Positions 45,814-53,363 of a DNA stretch of 64,000 nt are shown one piece after another. How positions within the stretch are numbered: position 1 is the first letter of the stretch; the number at the start of each line of letters is the position of its first letter. The notes beneath the pieces were generated by a model. That model had not been told where the DNA came from. It made no database searches and was given only the letters and a program-made list of their open reading frames with translations. Source of the stretch: Thiohalobacter sp. (lineage in GTDB: Bacteria > Pseudomonadota > Gammaproteobacteria > DSM-19610); contig JALSRZ010000014.1 of NCBI GenBank assembly GCA_026984515.1, forward strand, positions 1-64,000, given 5' to 3'. Both the position numbers and the translations under genes were made by a program.

Positions 45814-46230
45814 CTAAATGTCACTGAAGGCATAACCGTGCCGGTTCGGAACGGTTATGCCTTCAAATGGCATACGGCGGGAATCTTCACACCACAGTAT
45901 TTTCCCTTTTTCCAACCAAAAATGGCACCGACACTGATTTAACAAACGAATCGAAGGGTAGACAGTGGGACGGGCAAGAGAATCCATTTCTATGGTCCAG
46001 TTCGGGACATGTTTTGTACTCAGAGAAAGGATGATCTTTTCACCACATCCACCCGGGCAACGAAGACAGGCTGCCTTTAACAGACGGCCATTTCGTACGA
46101 CAAGCATCTCTCCACCAAGTAAATCGGCAGGCGCAGGATGGCGCTCCACATAGCGAGCCGTGATATCGCTCTGTGATGCCCAGCCTACGGCCTCAAAGAA
46201 TCGACGTAACCAGCGACGGATAGGCACCAC
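45814..46230 (-). CDS. DUF6527 protein, putative Ubl-system protease
   Basis: A 138-residue protein (GTG start sharing a base with the E1 stop) resembling DUF6527, a small family found in bacterial ubiquitin-like operons. From memory, recent work on Bub-type operons assigns a protease with a Ser-His dyad; I infer that it is this family. Visible features: a probable zinc site, [10 protein letters not shown] (Cys55, Cys58, Cys62), and [16 protein letters not shown] (Cys100, Cys102, His103, Cys114). I recall the family motif as CRSHF, so Cys102 would replace the putative nucleophilic Ser. The C-terminal [12 protein letters not shown] tail is encoded by an inverted repeat. Function is inferred. 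Confidence 0.7.
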   Translation of the reverse strand: MVPIRRWLRRFFEAVGWASQSDITARYVERHPAPADLLGGEMLVVRNGRLLKAACLRCPGGCGEKIILSLSTKHVPNWTIEMDSLARPTVYPSIRLLNQCRCHFWLEKGKILWCEDSRRMPFEGITVPNRHGYAFSDI

Positions 46231-47648
46231 TAACCCATTCGATCCAGGAACGGCGTCATATCACCACGTCCCCAGTAATGGCTGTCCTGACAAAGCGGGC
46301 ATATTATCTCGCTATCGTTCAGGCCAGGCGTTTTATCTGTTGCCAACGGGTACTTTCTGACACGGTGAGCAATTGATCCCGTTTTTCTATACCCCGTCAG
46401 GCGTTGAATCAATTCATCAACCGCCATGCATGCCACCTCGGTGGTGTACGTCACAACAGAAGGACTGGGCGCCCCTCCGCCGCGGACATAGGCTTCCTCC
46501 TTTTGCCGCCGGTATTCCTCAGGGTTGGAACGTTCGAGCGCCTCTTCCCGGGCAATCTCCGGGTCAATAACACCGCGACAAAGCAAACAACGGTGGCCTG
46601 GGAGTAACGTCGTCACACGCGCTGCTGCATCGGTGATGCGAGGTGTTTCATCATCGATAAAATCGATGCCGATCCCCATATCAATGACAGGCGTCAGGTA
46701 AAAATAGGCATGGCGGTTCAGTAATAATCGCCCATCATGGTCATCTGTACAGCTAAATATCACATCGCAGGTACGCAGCGCGTCACGGCAATCTGGATGC
46801 CCGACCCACGATTTTATGCCGTGCACCTTGATACCGGGCCTAAATGATGGGATATGGCGTTCCAGAACAAGGATTTTGGGGGTGCCCTGTTCAGCATCGC
46901 CAAAGGTCGCTCCATGCAACCTGTTGAGATTAGTATCTTCCACGATATCTTCATCGATGACGACAAACTCGTTAACCCCTAGTCGCGCGAGTAACATCGC
47001 AACGGCACTGCCTGTTGCACCTGCTCCGATAATGCCGATACGCAGAACGCCAAGGAGCTCCTGGAAATGCGGCCCGAGCGCCAGAATCTGGCGTGCAAAG
47101 ATTTGTTCGCTGCTGTGTTCATTGGTGGTCGATGTAATAACTGGCAACGAAAACCGATCTCCCACTACAGCCACTTTATCTACCCTCGCAAAAGAACCTG
47201 TACCGTACCAAACCCGAGCCGTTATTGGTCCGGCCTCGCTCACAATCATGCTGATCAGTCGGGTGTCACTACCATTTCGGTGTTGCGCAAGCTCGACAAG
47301 TTGCGGTTCATCCGCATCATCTTGCAGCGAGAATTCTGCAGGCCCTGGACGGTGCGAGTGCACTACCATGACAGTCGCGCCACTGTCTGTTGCCAAACGC
47401 AGCACACGCGCAAGCGCCCTGGTATCCACGGTGATATGGGTTGGGGATGAGGCGCGCACATCTTCGGCGGGAATCGGGATGATGTCCCGCGCAAGAAAAC
47501 GTTCCAACGGCTGACCTGAGATCGGGTCCATGCAACGTACCTGACCACACAGGACATAGGCCATCGCTTCATGCCCCGTGTCCGGGAAGAGCAGCCGACG
47601 TAATGCACTGAGCTGCTCCTCCCTGAGCGTAAGTGCTAGGCGGCACAT
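46230..47648 (-). CDS. JAMM protease-E1 (ThiF) fusion of a ubiquitin-like system
   Basis: A 472-residue fusion. The N-terminal JAB domain (about 1-150) has an intact JAMM zinc motif HSH-x7-S-x2-D (His97, His99, Ser107, Asp110), so it could act as a deubiquitinase-like peptidase. The C-terminal ThiF/E1 adenylation domain (about 200-472) has GAGATGS (208-214), the acidic VIDEDIVEDTNLNR and a zinc pair CLLC (354-357) with CPLC (450-453). The crossover loop reads GGGAPSPSVVTYTT and has Ser but no Cys at the usual catalytic position. The ATG at 47648 overlaps the upstream Ubl-E2 gene by 13 bases. It would activate the Ubl C-terminus with ATP. Pathway is inferred from operon and domains. Confidence 0.85.
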   Translation of the reverse strand: MCRLALTLREEQLSALRRLLFPDTGHEAMAYVLCGQVRCMDPISGQPLERFLARDIIPIPAEDVRASSPTHITVDTRALARVLRLATDSGATVMVVHSHRPGPAEFSLQDDADEPQLVELAQHRNGSDTRLISMIVSEAGPITARVWYGTGSFARVDKVAVVGDRFSLPVITSTTNEHSSEQIFARQILALGPHFQELLGVLRIGIIGAGATGSAVAMLLARLGVNEFVVIDEDIVEDTNLNRLHGATFGDAEQGTPKILVLERHIPSFRPGIKVHGIKSWVGHPDCRDALRTCDVIFSCTDDHDGRLLLNRHAYFYLTPVIDMGIGIDFIDDETPRITDAAARVTTLLPGHRCLLCRGVIDPEIAREEALERSNPEEYRRQKEEAYVRGGGAPSPSVVTYTTEVACMAVDELIQRLTGYRKTGSIAHRVRKYPLATDKTPGLNDSEIICPLCQDSHYWGRGDMTPFLDRMG

Positions 47649-48541
47649 GGCACGGCCCGAAGTGCAGCGTCGACACGCCGCAGTACGGTCCAGATACCAT
47701 CGACACCCGGACGCCATACATTATTGTGGCGACTCCAGCGTTGCCAATCCCGGTCTCCGAACTGAAAGGCCTGATCCGCTCTTTCGGGCCAGTTACCGGA
47801 CTGTGCCATACGGACCCACGGGTGCAGGTAGAACATATCCGGACCGTTGTCCGGGTAACCCGGAGGGAGCAGCACCAGGAGGTCCGCTTGCGACATATCC
47901 AGAGCACCAGACGGTATCGGGTAGTTCTCGAAGATCACGCCCGCCTGATTACCATGTTGAACAAGGGTGAAAGACAATTGGTGGTCACGCAAATAACGGG
48001 TATCGGCTTCCGGAAGTGCCTGTGGTACTGAGCCGGCTGTTGTCGCATCAGTCCCGGTGTAGAACCGCTCGACACCCGCCCCTGTCAACGGTACCGACTG
48101 ACCGGGTTTGAGCAATTCATCTTCTGTGCCACGCCGCTCCAGCCAAACCCGATAGTTATCAGGCACCCCTGCCAGCTTTCTTAAGGTCGGCTCCGTGATT
48201 TGAGGGGCGCCCCAATCCTGTCGCGTGCTATCCAGCTCGAAACGGAATGAGCGATCACTGTTGAACGTCAAAAAACGCTCGACCCCGTGAGTCCGCAGAT
48301 CGATCTTTTCCTCGAGACTGAGGTCTTCCAGAACACCCGCGGGGGTCAAATAGTAGATGAGGTGTTCTTCAACGGGGTTCCGGTCGGCCAGGTTCAACAG
48401 CTGCCGTCCTGTCACGATCGGGTCATCAATCAAATAGTATTCGCCATCGATACGGATGCGCAGCTGACTTCCTGTAGGCAAGTGCCCTTCCTGAGCCAGA
48501 TTTTCAATATCTTGATAATTCTCATGATTTTCGTGTGACAT
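47636..48541 (-). CDS. Tandem ubiquitin-like (multiubiquitin) domains fused to an E2-like domain
   Basis: A 301-residue protein. Two beta-grasp Ubl repeats of the multiubiquitin family (about 26-93 and 98-163) end in matching GVERFLTF and GVERFYTG. They are followed by an E2-like domain of the prokaryotic E2_E type (about 177-297) containing YPIPSG, LLPPGYPDNGPDMF and QRWSRHNNVWRPGVD. The only cysteine in the whole protein is Cys299, two residues from the end, so the E2 core has no thioester nucleophile; Ser or another residue may act. GGAG precedes the ATG. It is the first gene of the three-gene operon. Confidence 0.82.
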   Translation of the reverse strand: MSHENHENYQDIENLAQEGHLPTGSQLRIRIDGEYYLIDDPIVTGRQLLNLADRNPVEEHLIYYLTPAGVLEDLSLEEKIDLRTHGVERFLTFNSDRSFRFELDSTRQDWGAPQITEPTLRKLAGVPDNYRVWLERRGTEDELLKPGQSVPLTGAGVERFYTGTDATTAGSVPQALPEADTRYLRDHQLSFTLVQHGNQAGVIFENYPIPSGALDMSQADLLVLLPPGYPDNGPDMFYLHPWVRMAQSGNWPERADQAFQFGDRDWQRWSRHNNVWRPGVDGIWTVLRRVDAALRAVPCAA

Positions 48542-48592
48542 CAGCGTTCTCCAATCAAATTTATGAGCTCGAGATGCACTTTACCACGCCTG

Positions 48593-48669
48593 ATAGCTAA
48601 AGTATAGCTATTTGTTGGCCGTTATATAGCCTTATTTAGTTGAACTATTGGCTGACTACAACTATACTT
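48593..48669. promoter_or_regulatory. Shared operator and promoters between Ubl and RHH operons
   Basis: Direct ATAGCTA repeats start at 48593 and 48604, and an AAGTATAG (48600-48607) is inverted against CTATACTT (48662-48669). A rightward sigma70 promoter fits TTGAAC (48640-48645), 17 bases, TATACT (48663-48668), overlapping the right operator arm. The left arm carries a TATACT on the minus strand that could be the -10 of the Ubl operon. The RHH protein encoded next door is the obvious candidate repressor of both directions. Confidence 0.5.
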
Positions 48670-48690
48670 CTTCTGCTGGAGGGAAAACGC

Positions 48691-48903
48691 ATGACCACGA
48701 AACGCACAATGACCTTAAATTTGAGCGCCCAGGAAATGGCCGTTCTCGAGCGCCTGGCATCCGAGAAAGGCGTATCTAAGACGGGCCTGGTTCGTCAGGC
48801 GCTACGGTTGTACCAGTCTGTGACCGAGCGTCTCGACCGGGGTGACAAGCTATTTGTCGAGGATGCCGAAAAAGAAGAAAAAGCGGAGATCATGGTTCTG
48901 TGA
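48691..48903 (+). CDS. Ribbon-helix-helix (antitoxin-like) DNA-binding protein
   Basis: A 70-residue protein with an MTLNLSAQEMAVLERLASEK ribbon-helix start and VSKTGLVRQALRLY second helix, typical of CopG/RHH repressors. The C-terminal acidic tail (EDAEKEEKAEIMVL) could wrap a partner toxin. GGAGGG lies 7 bases upstream of the ATG, and the promoter at 48640-48668 gives a very short leader. Its stop overlaps the GTG of the next gene. Confidence 0.75.
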   Translation: MTTKRTMTLNLSAQEMAVLERLASEKGVSKTGLVRQALRLYQSVTERLDRGDKLFVEDAEKEEKAEIMVL

Positions 48904-49523
48904 AGCAATTGCTCGGCATATTCCCGCTTCGCAATCTTCATACAGGCGAATATGAAGATGCCGAGCTTTACATGCCGATTGATGGACAAAATGTTGAGGA
49001 CTTTGAAACCCGCTGGCGCCCGCTGCTGGATGAGCGAAAAGCCAATCTTGCACCCCACGAGACTACCGCCTCTGCCAATATCCAGGATGCCCATTGGAAA
49101 TGGCGTGAAAAGACCGCAACACGAAATAACCGTATGGACTACGCATCATTCTCGGTTGAATGTGGCGGGACTACCCAGGGGCTGATGTTTGTTCGTACCA
49201 TCGACTTCGCCAGAGAGTCCTCTCAACTCAACCAGTTCCTGATCTATGTTGACCTGGTTTCTACAGCACCCTGGAATCGCCCCGGGTTCACTGACAATCG
49301 GCTGTATAGCGGTGTGGGCCCATTGCTTCTGGGTACCGCCATCAACTTCAGCATTGACCAGGGCTTTGATGGGAGAATTGGGCTCCACTCTCTTCCACAA
49401 TCGGAATCGTGGTATCGCGACCAATGCAGGATGACAGATCTCGGGCCAGATGCCAACTATCCAAATAACTTGTGTTACTTTGAAATGACCGCTGCACAAG
49501 CACACACTTACATCACAACCTAG
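48900..49523 (+). CDS. GNAT-like protein paired with RHH gene (putative toxin)
   Basis: A 207-residue protein with a GTG start overlapping the RHH stop. The C-terminal half has a GNAT-like acyl-CoA loop and following strand (YSGVGPLLLGTAINFSIDQG, GRIGLHSLPQSESWYRDQC), while the N-terminal part is unfamiliar. RHH plus GNAT pairs are a known toxin-antitoxin class in which the toxin acetylates charged tRNA. This protein is longer than those toxins and the fold call rests on motif resemblance, so a different acetyltransferase role is possible. Confidence 0.5.
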   Translation: MKQLLGIFPLRNLHTGEYEDAELYMPIDGQNVEDFETRWRPLLDERKANLAPHETTASANIQDAHWKWREKTATRNNRMDYASFSVECGGTTQGLMFVRTIDFARESSQLNQFLIYVDLVSTAPWNRPGFTDNRLYSGVGPLLLGTAINFSIDQGFDGRIGLHSLPQSESWYRDQCRMTDLGPDANYPNNLCYFEMTAAQAHTYITT

Positions 49524-49538
49524 TAAAGGGAGGCTCTG

Positions 49539-50042
49539 ATGAAAATGATTATCACACCAGGGTGGCTCCGTAATAAGATAGAAACTGCCCCCGACACAGA
49601 AATCGAAGCGGGTATTCCTGTCATGATGCTGGAGAGCATCGGCATGTTCCTGCCTCGTGAATCCGCTGAGGAACCTGCAGAAGATGAGCGGCTTGTTCGC
49701 CTAAAACATGCATTCGGCGTATTTATTCGAAACCTCCGCTTAACAAGGGAATTACCTGTCGAAGCACTTGCTGAATGCGCGCATATTGATGCAACCGAAC
49801 TATACGCCATCGAAAATGATCCACATTACGTAACTAAACCAAGAACCGTATACCAGTTGGCAAACTTCTTTGGGATAAACCTGAAAAAGATGATGGAGCT
49901 ATCCGGCGCCACACAGACTTATGATGAATCACTTGAGGAGGAGGCACTTAAGTTTGCCGCAAAATCGGATGGCGTCTCATCGTTGAATAAAGAGGAGCAT
50001 GAAATCCTTAATGAATATGTAAAGTTCCTGAACGAGCACTAG
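49539..50042 (+). CDS. XRE-family helix-turn-helix regulator
   Basis: A 167-residue protein whose centre (FIRNLRLTRELPVEALAECA, then IDATELYAIENDPHYVTKPR and VYQLANFFGI) is a Cro/CI-type HTH. The N-terminal 60 residues are a variable extension. AGGGAGG precedes the ATG. It is 6 bp before an ImmA/IrrE metallopeptidase gene, the usual pairing in which the peptidase cleaves or releases the repressor under stress. Confidence 0.8.
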   Translation: MKMIITPGWLRNKIETAPDTEIEAGIPVMMLESIGMFLPRESAEEPAEDERLVRLKHAFGVFIRNLRLTRELPVEALAECAHIDATELYAIENDPHYVTKPRTVYQLANFFGINLKKMMELSGATQTYDESLEEEALKFAAKSDGVSSLNKEEHEILNEYVKFLNEH

Positions 50043-50048
50043 ACCTTC

Positions 50049-50969
50049 ATGGTCAGCGAGTACGTTGGTGAACATGAAACCAGGGATATCAATGATCAGG
50101 TTGATAGAATTCTCCGGGACCTCGGTAATCCCGAACCGCCTTTGTCACTGGCACAGGTTCGGGAGTTACTGCGGCTGGATCTGAAATACTACAGCAGCAC
50201 TGACCCCGGTCATCTCCAGGAAATCAAACATCGCCTGGTCATGGCTGGCAAACAAATCATAGCCAGACCGGGATTAGTACTGGATGTCATCAAGAAAGCC
50301 AACCTTTCTGCGCTCTGGGTTCCGGATACCAAACGGATTCTGATTGATAGCGATGTGCCAAAACCCAAACACCGCTGGATTGAAGGGCATGAAATCTCTC
50401 ACGGCGTAATCCCCTGGCATGAGGAATTTCTTTTCGGCGATAATCGAAATACACTTAGCCCTGCCTGTGATGCCATCATTGAAGCGGAAGCAAACTATGG
50501 CGCGGGTCGACTACTATTTATTGGGGGTCGGTTTGGGAGTGAGGCCCGGGATACAGCCCTCAGTTTCGACTCCATTCGTGGCTTGGCAAAGCAATATGGG
50601 AATACCATTACCTCAACATTGTGGAGAATCGTTGAAGAGAGAGAACCCGAACGCGCGGTCTTTGGTATGATCTCCGCCCATCCCCGACACCCTGAAATTG
50701 GAAAAGGTGAAGATGGGGATATTTGTTATTTCATTCGCTCCCAGCGGTTCAGGGATCAATTCTCCAACGTACGCCCGGAGGAGGTCTATGCCCTGATCGA
50801 TAAACATGCTTCCTGCCGAAAAAGCGGGCCAGTTGTTGACGCACAAGACGCCCTTGTCGACGCAGACGGTGAGACATACGAATTCAGAATTGAGAGTTTT
50901 TCTAACTCCTATGCACTACTAACCTATGGTGTGTGCAGCGATAAGGCACCTCTCGTCTGTACGATATAG
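50049..50969 (+). CDS. ImmA/IrrE-type zinc metallopeptidase
   Basis: A 306-residue protein with the gluzincin-like motif HEISH (in WIEGHEISHGVI) and a downstream EAEANYGAGRLL helix supplying the third zinc ligand. The C-terminal 120 residues form an extra domain of unknown role. Family members cleave XRE repressors of mobile elements and toxin-antitoxin modules. Last gene of the RHH-GNAT-XRE-ImmA operon. The area is visibly richer in A and T than the flagellar genes, suggesting transfer. Confidence 0.82.
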   Translation: MVSEYVGEHETRDINDQVDRILRDLGNPEPPLSLAQVRELLRLDLKYYSSTDPGHLQEIKHRLVMAGKQIIARPGLVLDVIKKANLSALWVPDTKRILIDSDVPKPKHRWIEGHEISHGVIPWHEEFLFGDNRNTLSPACDAIIEAEANYGAGRLLFIGGRFGSEARDTALSFDSIRGLAKQYGNTITSTLWRIVEEREPERAVFGMISAHPRHPEIGKGEDGDICYFIRSQRFRDQFSNVRPEEVYALIDKHASCRKSGPVVDAQDALVDADGETYEFRIESFSNSYALLTYGVCSDKAPLVCTI

Positions 50970-51286
50970 CGCCCGCCTGTAGTGCCGGCAAGAATCCACA
51001 AAACACCAATATGCAATCTTAAGCCACTATCATGAACTGTTTCCTGCCCCACCCACCTCTTGGAAAAATTGCCAATAATCTCTGTGCCTTGGCGAGATCA
51101 ACCAAACAGAAACTTATTTTCTCACATCCTGACAAACGGAACGGTTATCCCCACTGTTTCGGCACACGGCACGGTTATGCGTTGTGAAGTTGCAAGTATT
51201 ATTACCTTGTTTGAACTAATGGAGCTTGAAGCGGTACAATTATGGCTTAACTCACCGGCACAGATATGCCTCTAGCTACATCAACA
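50970..51286. other. Intergenic region at the right edge of the accessory island
   Basis: A 317-bp gap. It carries GGAACGGTTAT (51138-51148) and GGCACGGTTATGC (51168-51180), which recur in inverted form at the left end of the island (45829-45861). A sigma70-like promoter for the following OmpA-like gene fits TTGAAC (51211-51216), 18 bases, TACAAT (51235-51240). No convincing gene is seen; a 71-codon TTG-start frame at 51060 looks random. Confidence 0.4.
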
Positions 51287-53233
51287 ATGAACAAGAAGCT
51301 GTTTTCAGCCTTTTTTGTCCTGGTATTGCTGGGACCGCTCTCCAGCGGCACTGCGTGGTCAGACGCGGCGCTGCCGAATGGAAGTACAGCTGTCCCGCAG
51401 CAACAACTGCCTGCGCGCGGACCCGCGCAGGGCCGTTATCCACCTCCGCCCACCCCGTACTGGCAGTCCGGTCCCTGGGGTTCAACACCCTGGAACTACC
51501 GACAGGTGGCGCCCGCATACCGGCAAGCCGCTCCCCGCTATCCGCAGCCCATGCCCGCGCACCGCTCGGGCGATGAGTATGAACGGCTGCTGAAAGAACT
51601 CTCGGTATACCGTGCGGAACTGGACATTGCCCGCAAGGATCTGCAACAGGGACAGGCGGACATGCAGGAAACGCGTGCCGCACTCGAGCAGGCACAGACA
51701 GAACACCGCCAGGACATCGATCTGCAAAATGCACTCAGTGAACGGCTGGCAGTTTCCACCGCCGAGAACGTGAGCCTGAAGTCGCGTGTCACGCAACTGG
51801 AAAGCGAGCTGGCGAGCCTCACTACATCCCTCGCCGAACAGCAACAAAAGACCGAACAGCTGGCACAGGAACACGACCGGCTGCAAGGCACACTGGCCGG
51901 TCGCGACAAGCAGCTGGCTGAACTTAAGGAAGGATTGCAGACCACCAGGGCGGAACTGCAACAGGCCAAAGCAGGGATAGAAGCATCCAGACAGCAACTG
52001 GCCGCAAGCCAGGCGCAGGTCGAAGACTACCAGGACCAGCTGGAACAACTGAATACAGTAAAAGCTTCTCTCGCGGACCAGCAGCAAAAGAATGTAACCC
52101 TTGCGAAGGAAAAGAAACAATTGCTGGACGCGCTGGCAAAGCGTGATGAGCAGCTGGCCGGCCTTGAGAAAAAACTGCAAACGGCTAGCGAGGAACTGCA
52201 ACAGGCGAACAGCTACCGGGAGCGGCTCGATGAGCTGACCACCATAGAGGCATCACTCACGGAACAGCAGCAGGAGAATGCCACGCTTGCGAAGCAACGG
52301 AAGCAATTGCAAAGCGAGCTTGCCAGTCGCGATGAACAGCTGGCCACACTCAGGGAGACGCTGCAAACGACCACGATGGAACTGCAGCAGGCAAAGTCCG
52401 GGAGAGACGAATCCCGGCAGCAGCTGGCGGCAAGCCAGGCACAGGCCGGCAGTTACAAACGCCAGCTCGATGCACTGAACGCCAGGCTGAAAGAGCAGCA
52501 GCAGGCCATGCTGGAAGCCAAACAGCAGATGGCCGCAATAGTTTCTGCGCGTGACAGCCTGCGCGCAGACCTGACCGCGTCGACCGATGAACTGGCACGG
52601 GTGCAGGCCAGCCTGGAAAACGCGCTGGCACAGGCCGAGCAACTTCGCCAGGCCGCGGCCGACAACAGGACACAAGCCGCACCCGCTGCGGCTGTAGCAG
52701 TCGCGGCACTGGAAAGCCGGGCCCCGGCTGCAGCGGAGACGGAAACAGCCGCGCAGAAAAGCGCTGAACACCTGGCAACAAGCGCAGGCGGCGCAGCACC
52801 GGATAGCGACGGGGACGGCGTGGCGGACGCCACGGATCTCTGCGCTGCCACGGCGCAAGGCGTTGACGTGGGACCGACAGGCTGCGCCGCCGGCGCAACC
52901 ATCCCGCTGAAAGGCGTGAATTTTCGCTATAACTCGCACGAACTCACCGCCGGCGCACGACGCGTGCTGGACCGGGTAGCCGCCATCCTGGCCGATAAGC
53001 CCGACATCCGGCTCGAGGTAGCGGGTCATACTGACTCGCAGGGTGACCCGGTCTACAACCAGTGGCTGTCCCAGCAACGGGCGCAGGCCGTCAGGGACTA
53101 CCTGGTCAGGCACGGGCTGGACCGAAAACGGATCTCGGCGCGCGGCTACGGTGACCAGCAACCGGTGGCAGACAACACCACAGTGGCCGGCCTGGTGCAA
53201 AACCGGCGCGTGGAACTGCGCAGCCTGCCGTAA
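51287..53233 (+). CDS. OmpA-family protein with long coiled coil
   Basis: A 648-residue envelope protein. After a signal peptide (cleavage near SGTAWS) comes a Pro/Arg-rich segment and a long coiled coil (about 90-480) made of repeated Leu/Gln/Glu-rich units such as QQQKTEQLAQEHDRLQGTLA and RDKQLAELKEGLQTT. Then follow a calcium-binding-type DSDGDGVADATDLC loop and a C-terminal OmpA peptidoglycan-binding domain (HTDSQGDPVYNQWLSQQRA, then RISARGYGDQQPVADN). It probably spans the periplasm, anchored to peptidoglycan. The repeats suggest internal duplication. Confidence 0.85.
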   Translation: MNKKLFSAFFVLVLLGPLSSGTAWSDAALPNGSTAVPQQQLPARGPAQGRYPPPPTPYWQSGPWGSTPWNYRQVAPAYRQAAPRYPQPMPAHRSGDEYERLLKELSVYRAELDIARKDLQQGQADMQETRAALEQAQTEHRQDIDLQNALSERLAVSTAENVSLKSRVTQLESELASLTTSLAEQQQKTEQLAQEHDRLQGTLAGRDKQLAELKEGLQTTRAELQQAKAGIEASRQQLAASQAQVEDYQDQLEQLNTVKASLADQQQKNVTLAKEKKQLLDALAKRDEQLAGLEKKLQTASEELQQANSYRERLDELTTIEASLTEQQQENATLAKQRKQLQSELASRDEQLATLRETLQTTTMELQQAKSGRDESRQQLAASQAQAGSYKRQLDALNARLKEQQQAMLEAKQQMAAIVSARDSLRADLTASTDELARVQASLENALAQAEQLRQAAADNRTQAAPAAAVAVAALESRAPAAAETETAAQKSAEHLATSAGGAAPDSDGDGVADATDLCAATAQGVDVGPTGCAAGATIPLKGVNFRYNSHELTAGARRVLDRVAAILADKPDIRLEVAGHTDSQGDPVYNQWLSQQRAQAVRDYLVRHGLDRKRISARGYGDQQPVADNTTVAGLVQNRRVELRSLP

Positions 53234-53363
53234 ACAGCCTCCCCGCCCGGCTTTCCGGCCGCCCTGATTTTTTTCGCCGGCCCCCTGTCCATTTGCACGA
53301 AATTACTCTAGAATGATTTTCCAATAGCCTGAATTGGCTTGCTATTTTATCTGGTCACCCGCT

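Noticed and set aside
51060-51275. 71-codon plus-strand frame with TTG start before the OmpA-like gene
   Set aside because: No Shine-Dalgarno, no protein-like pattern, and it overlaps the likely promoter and the repeated motifs.
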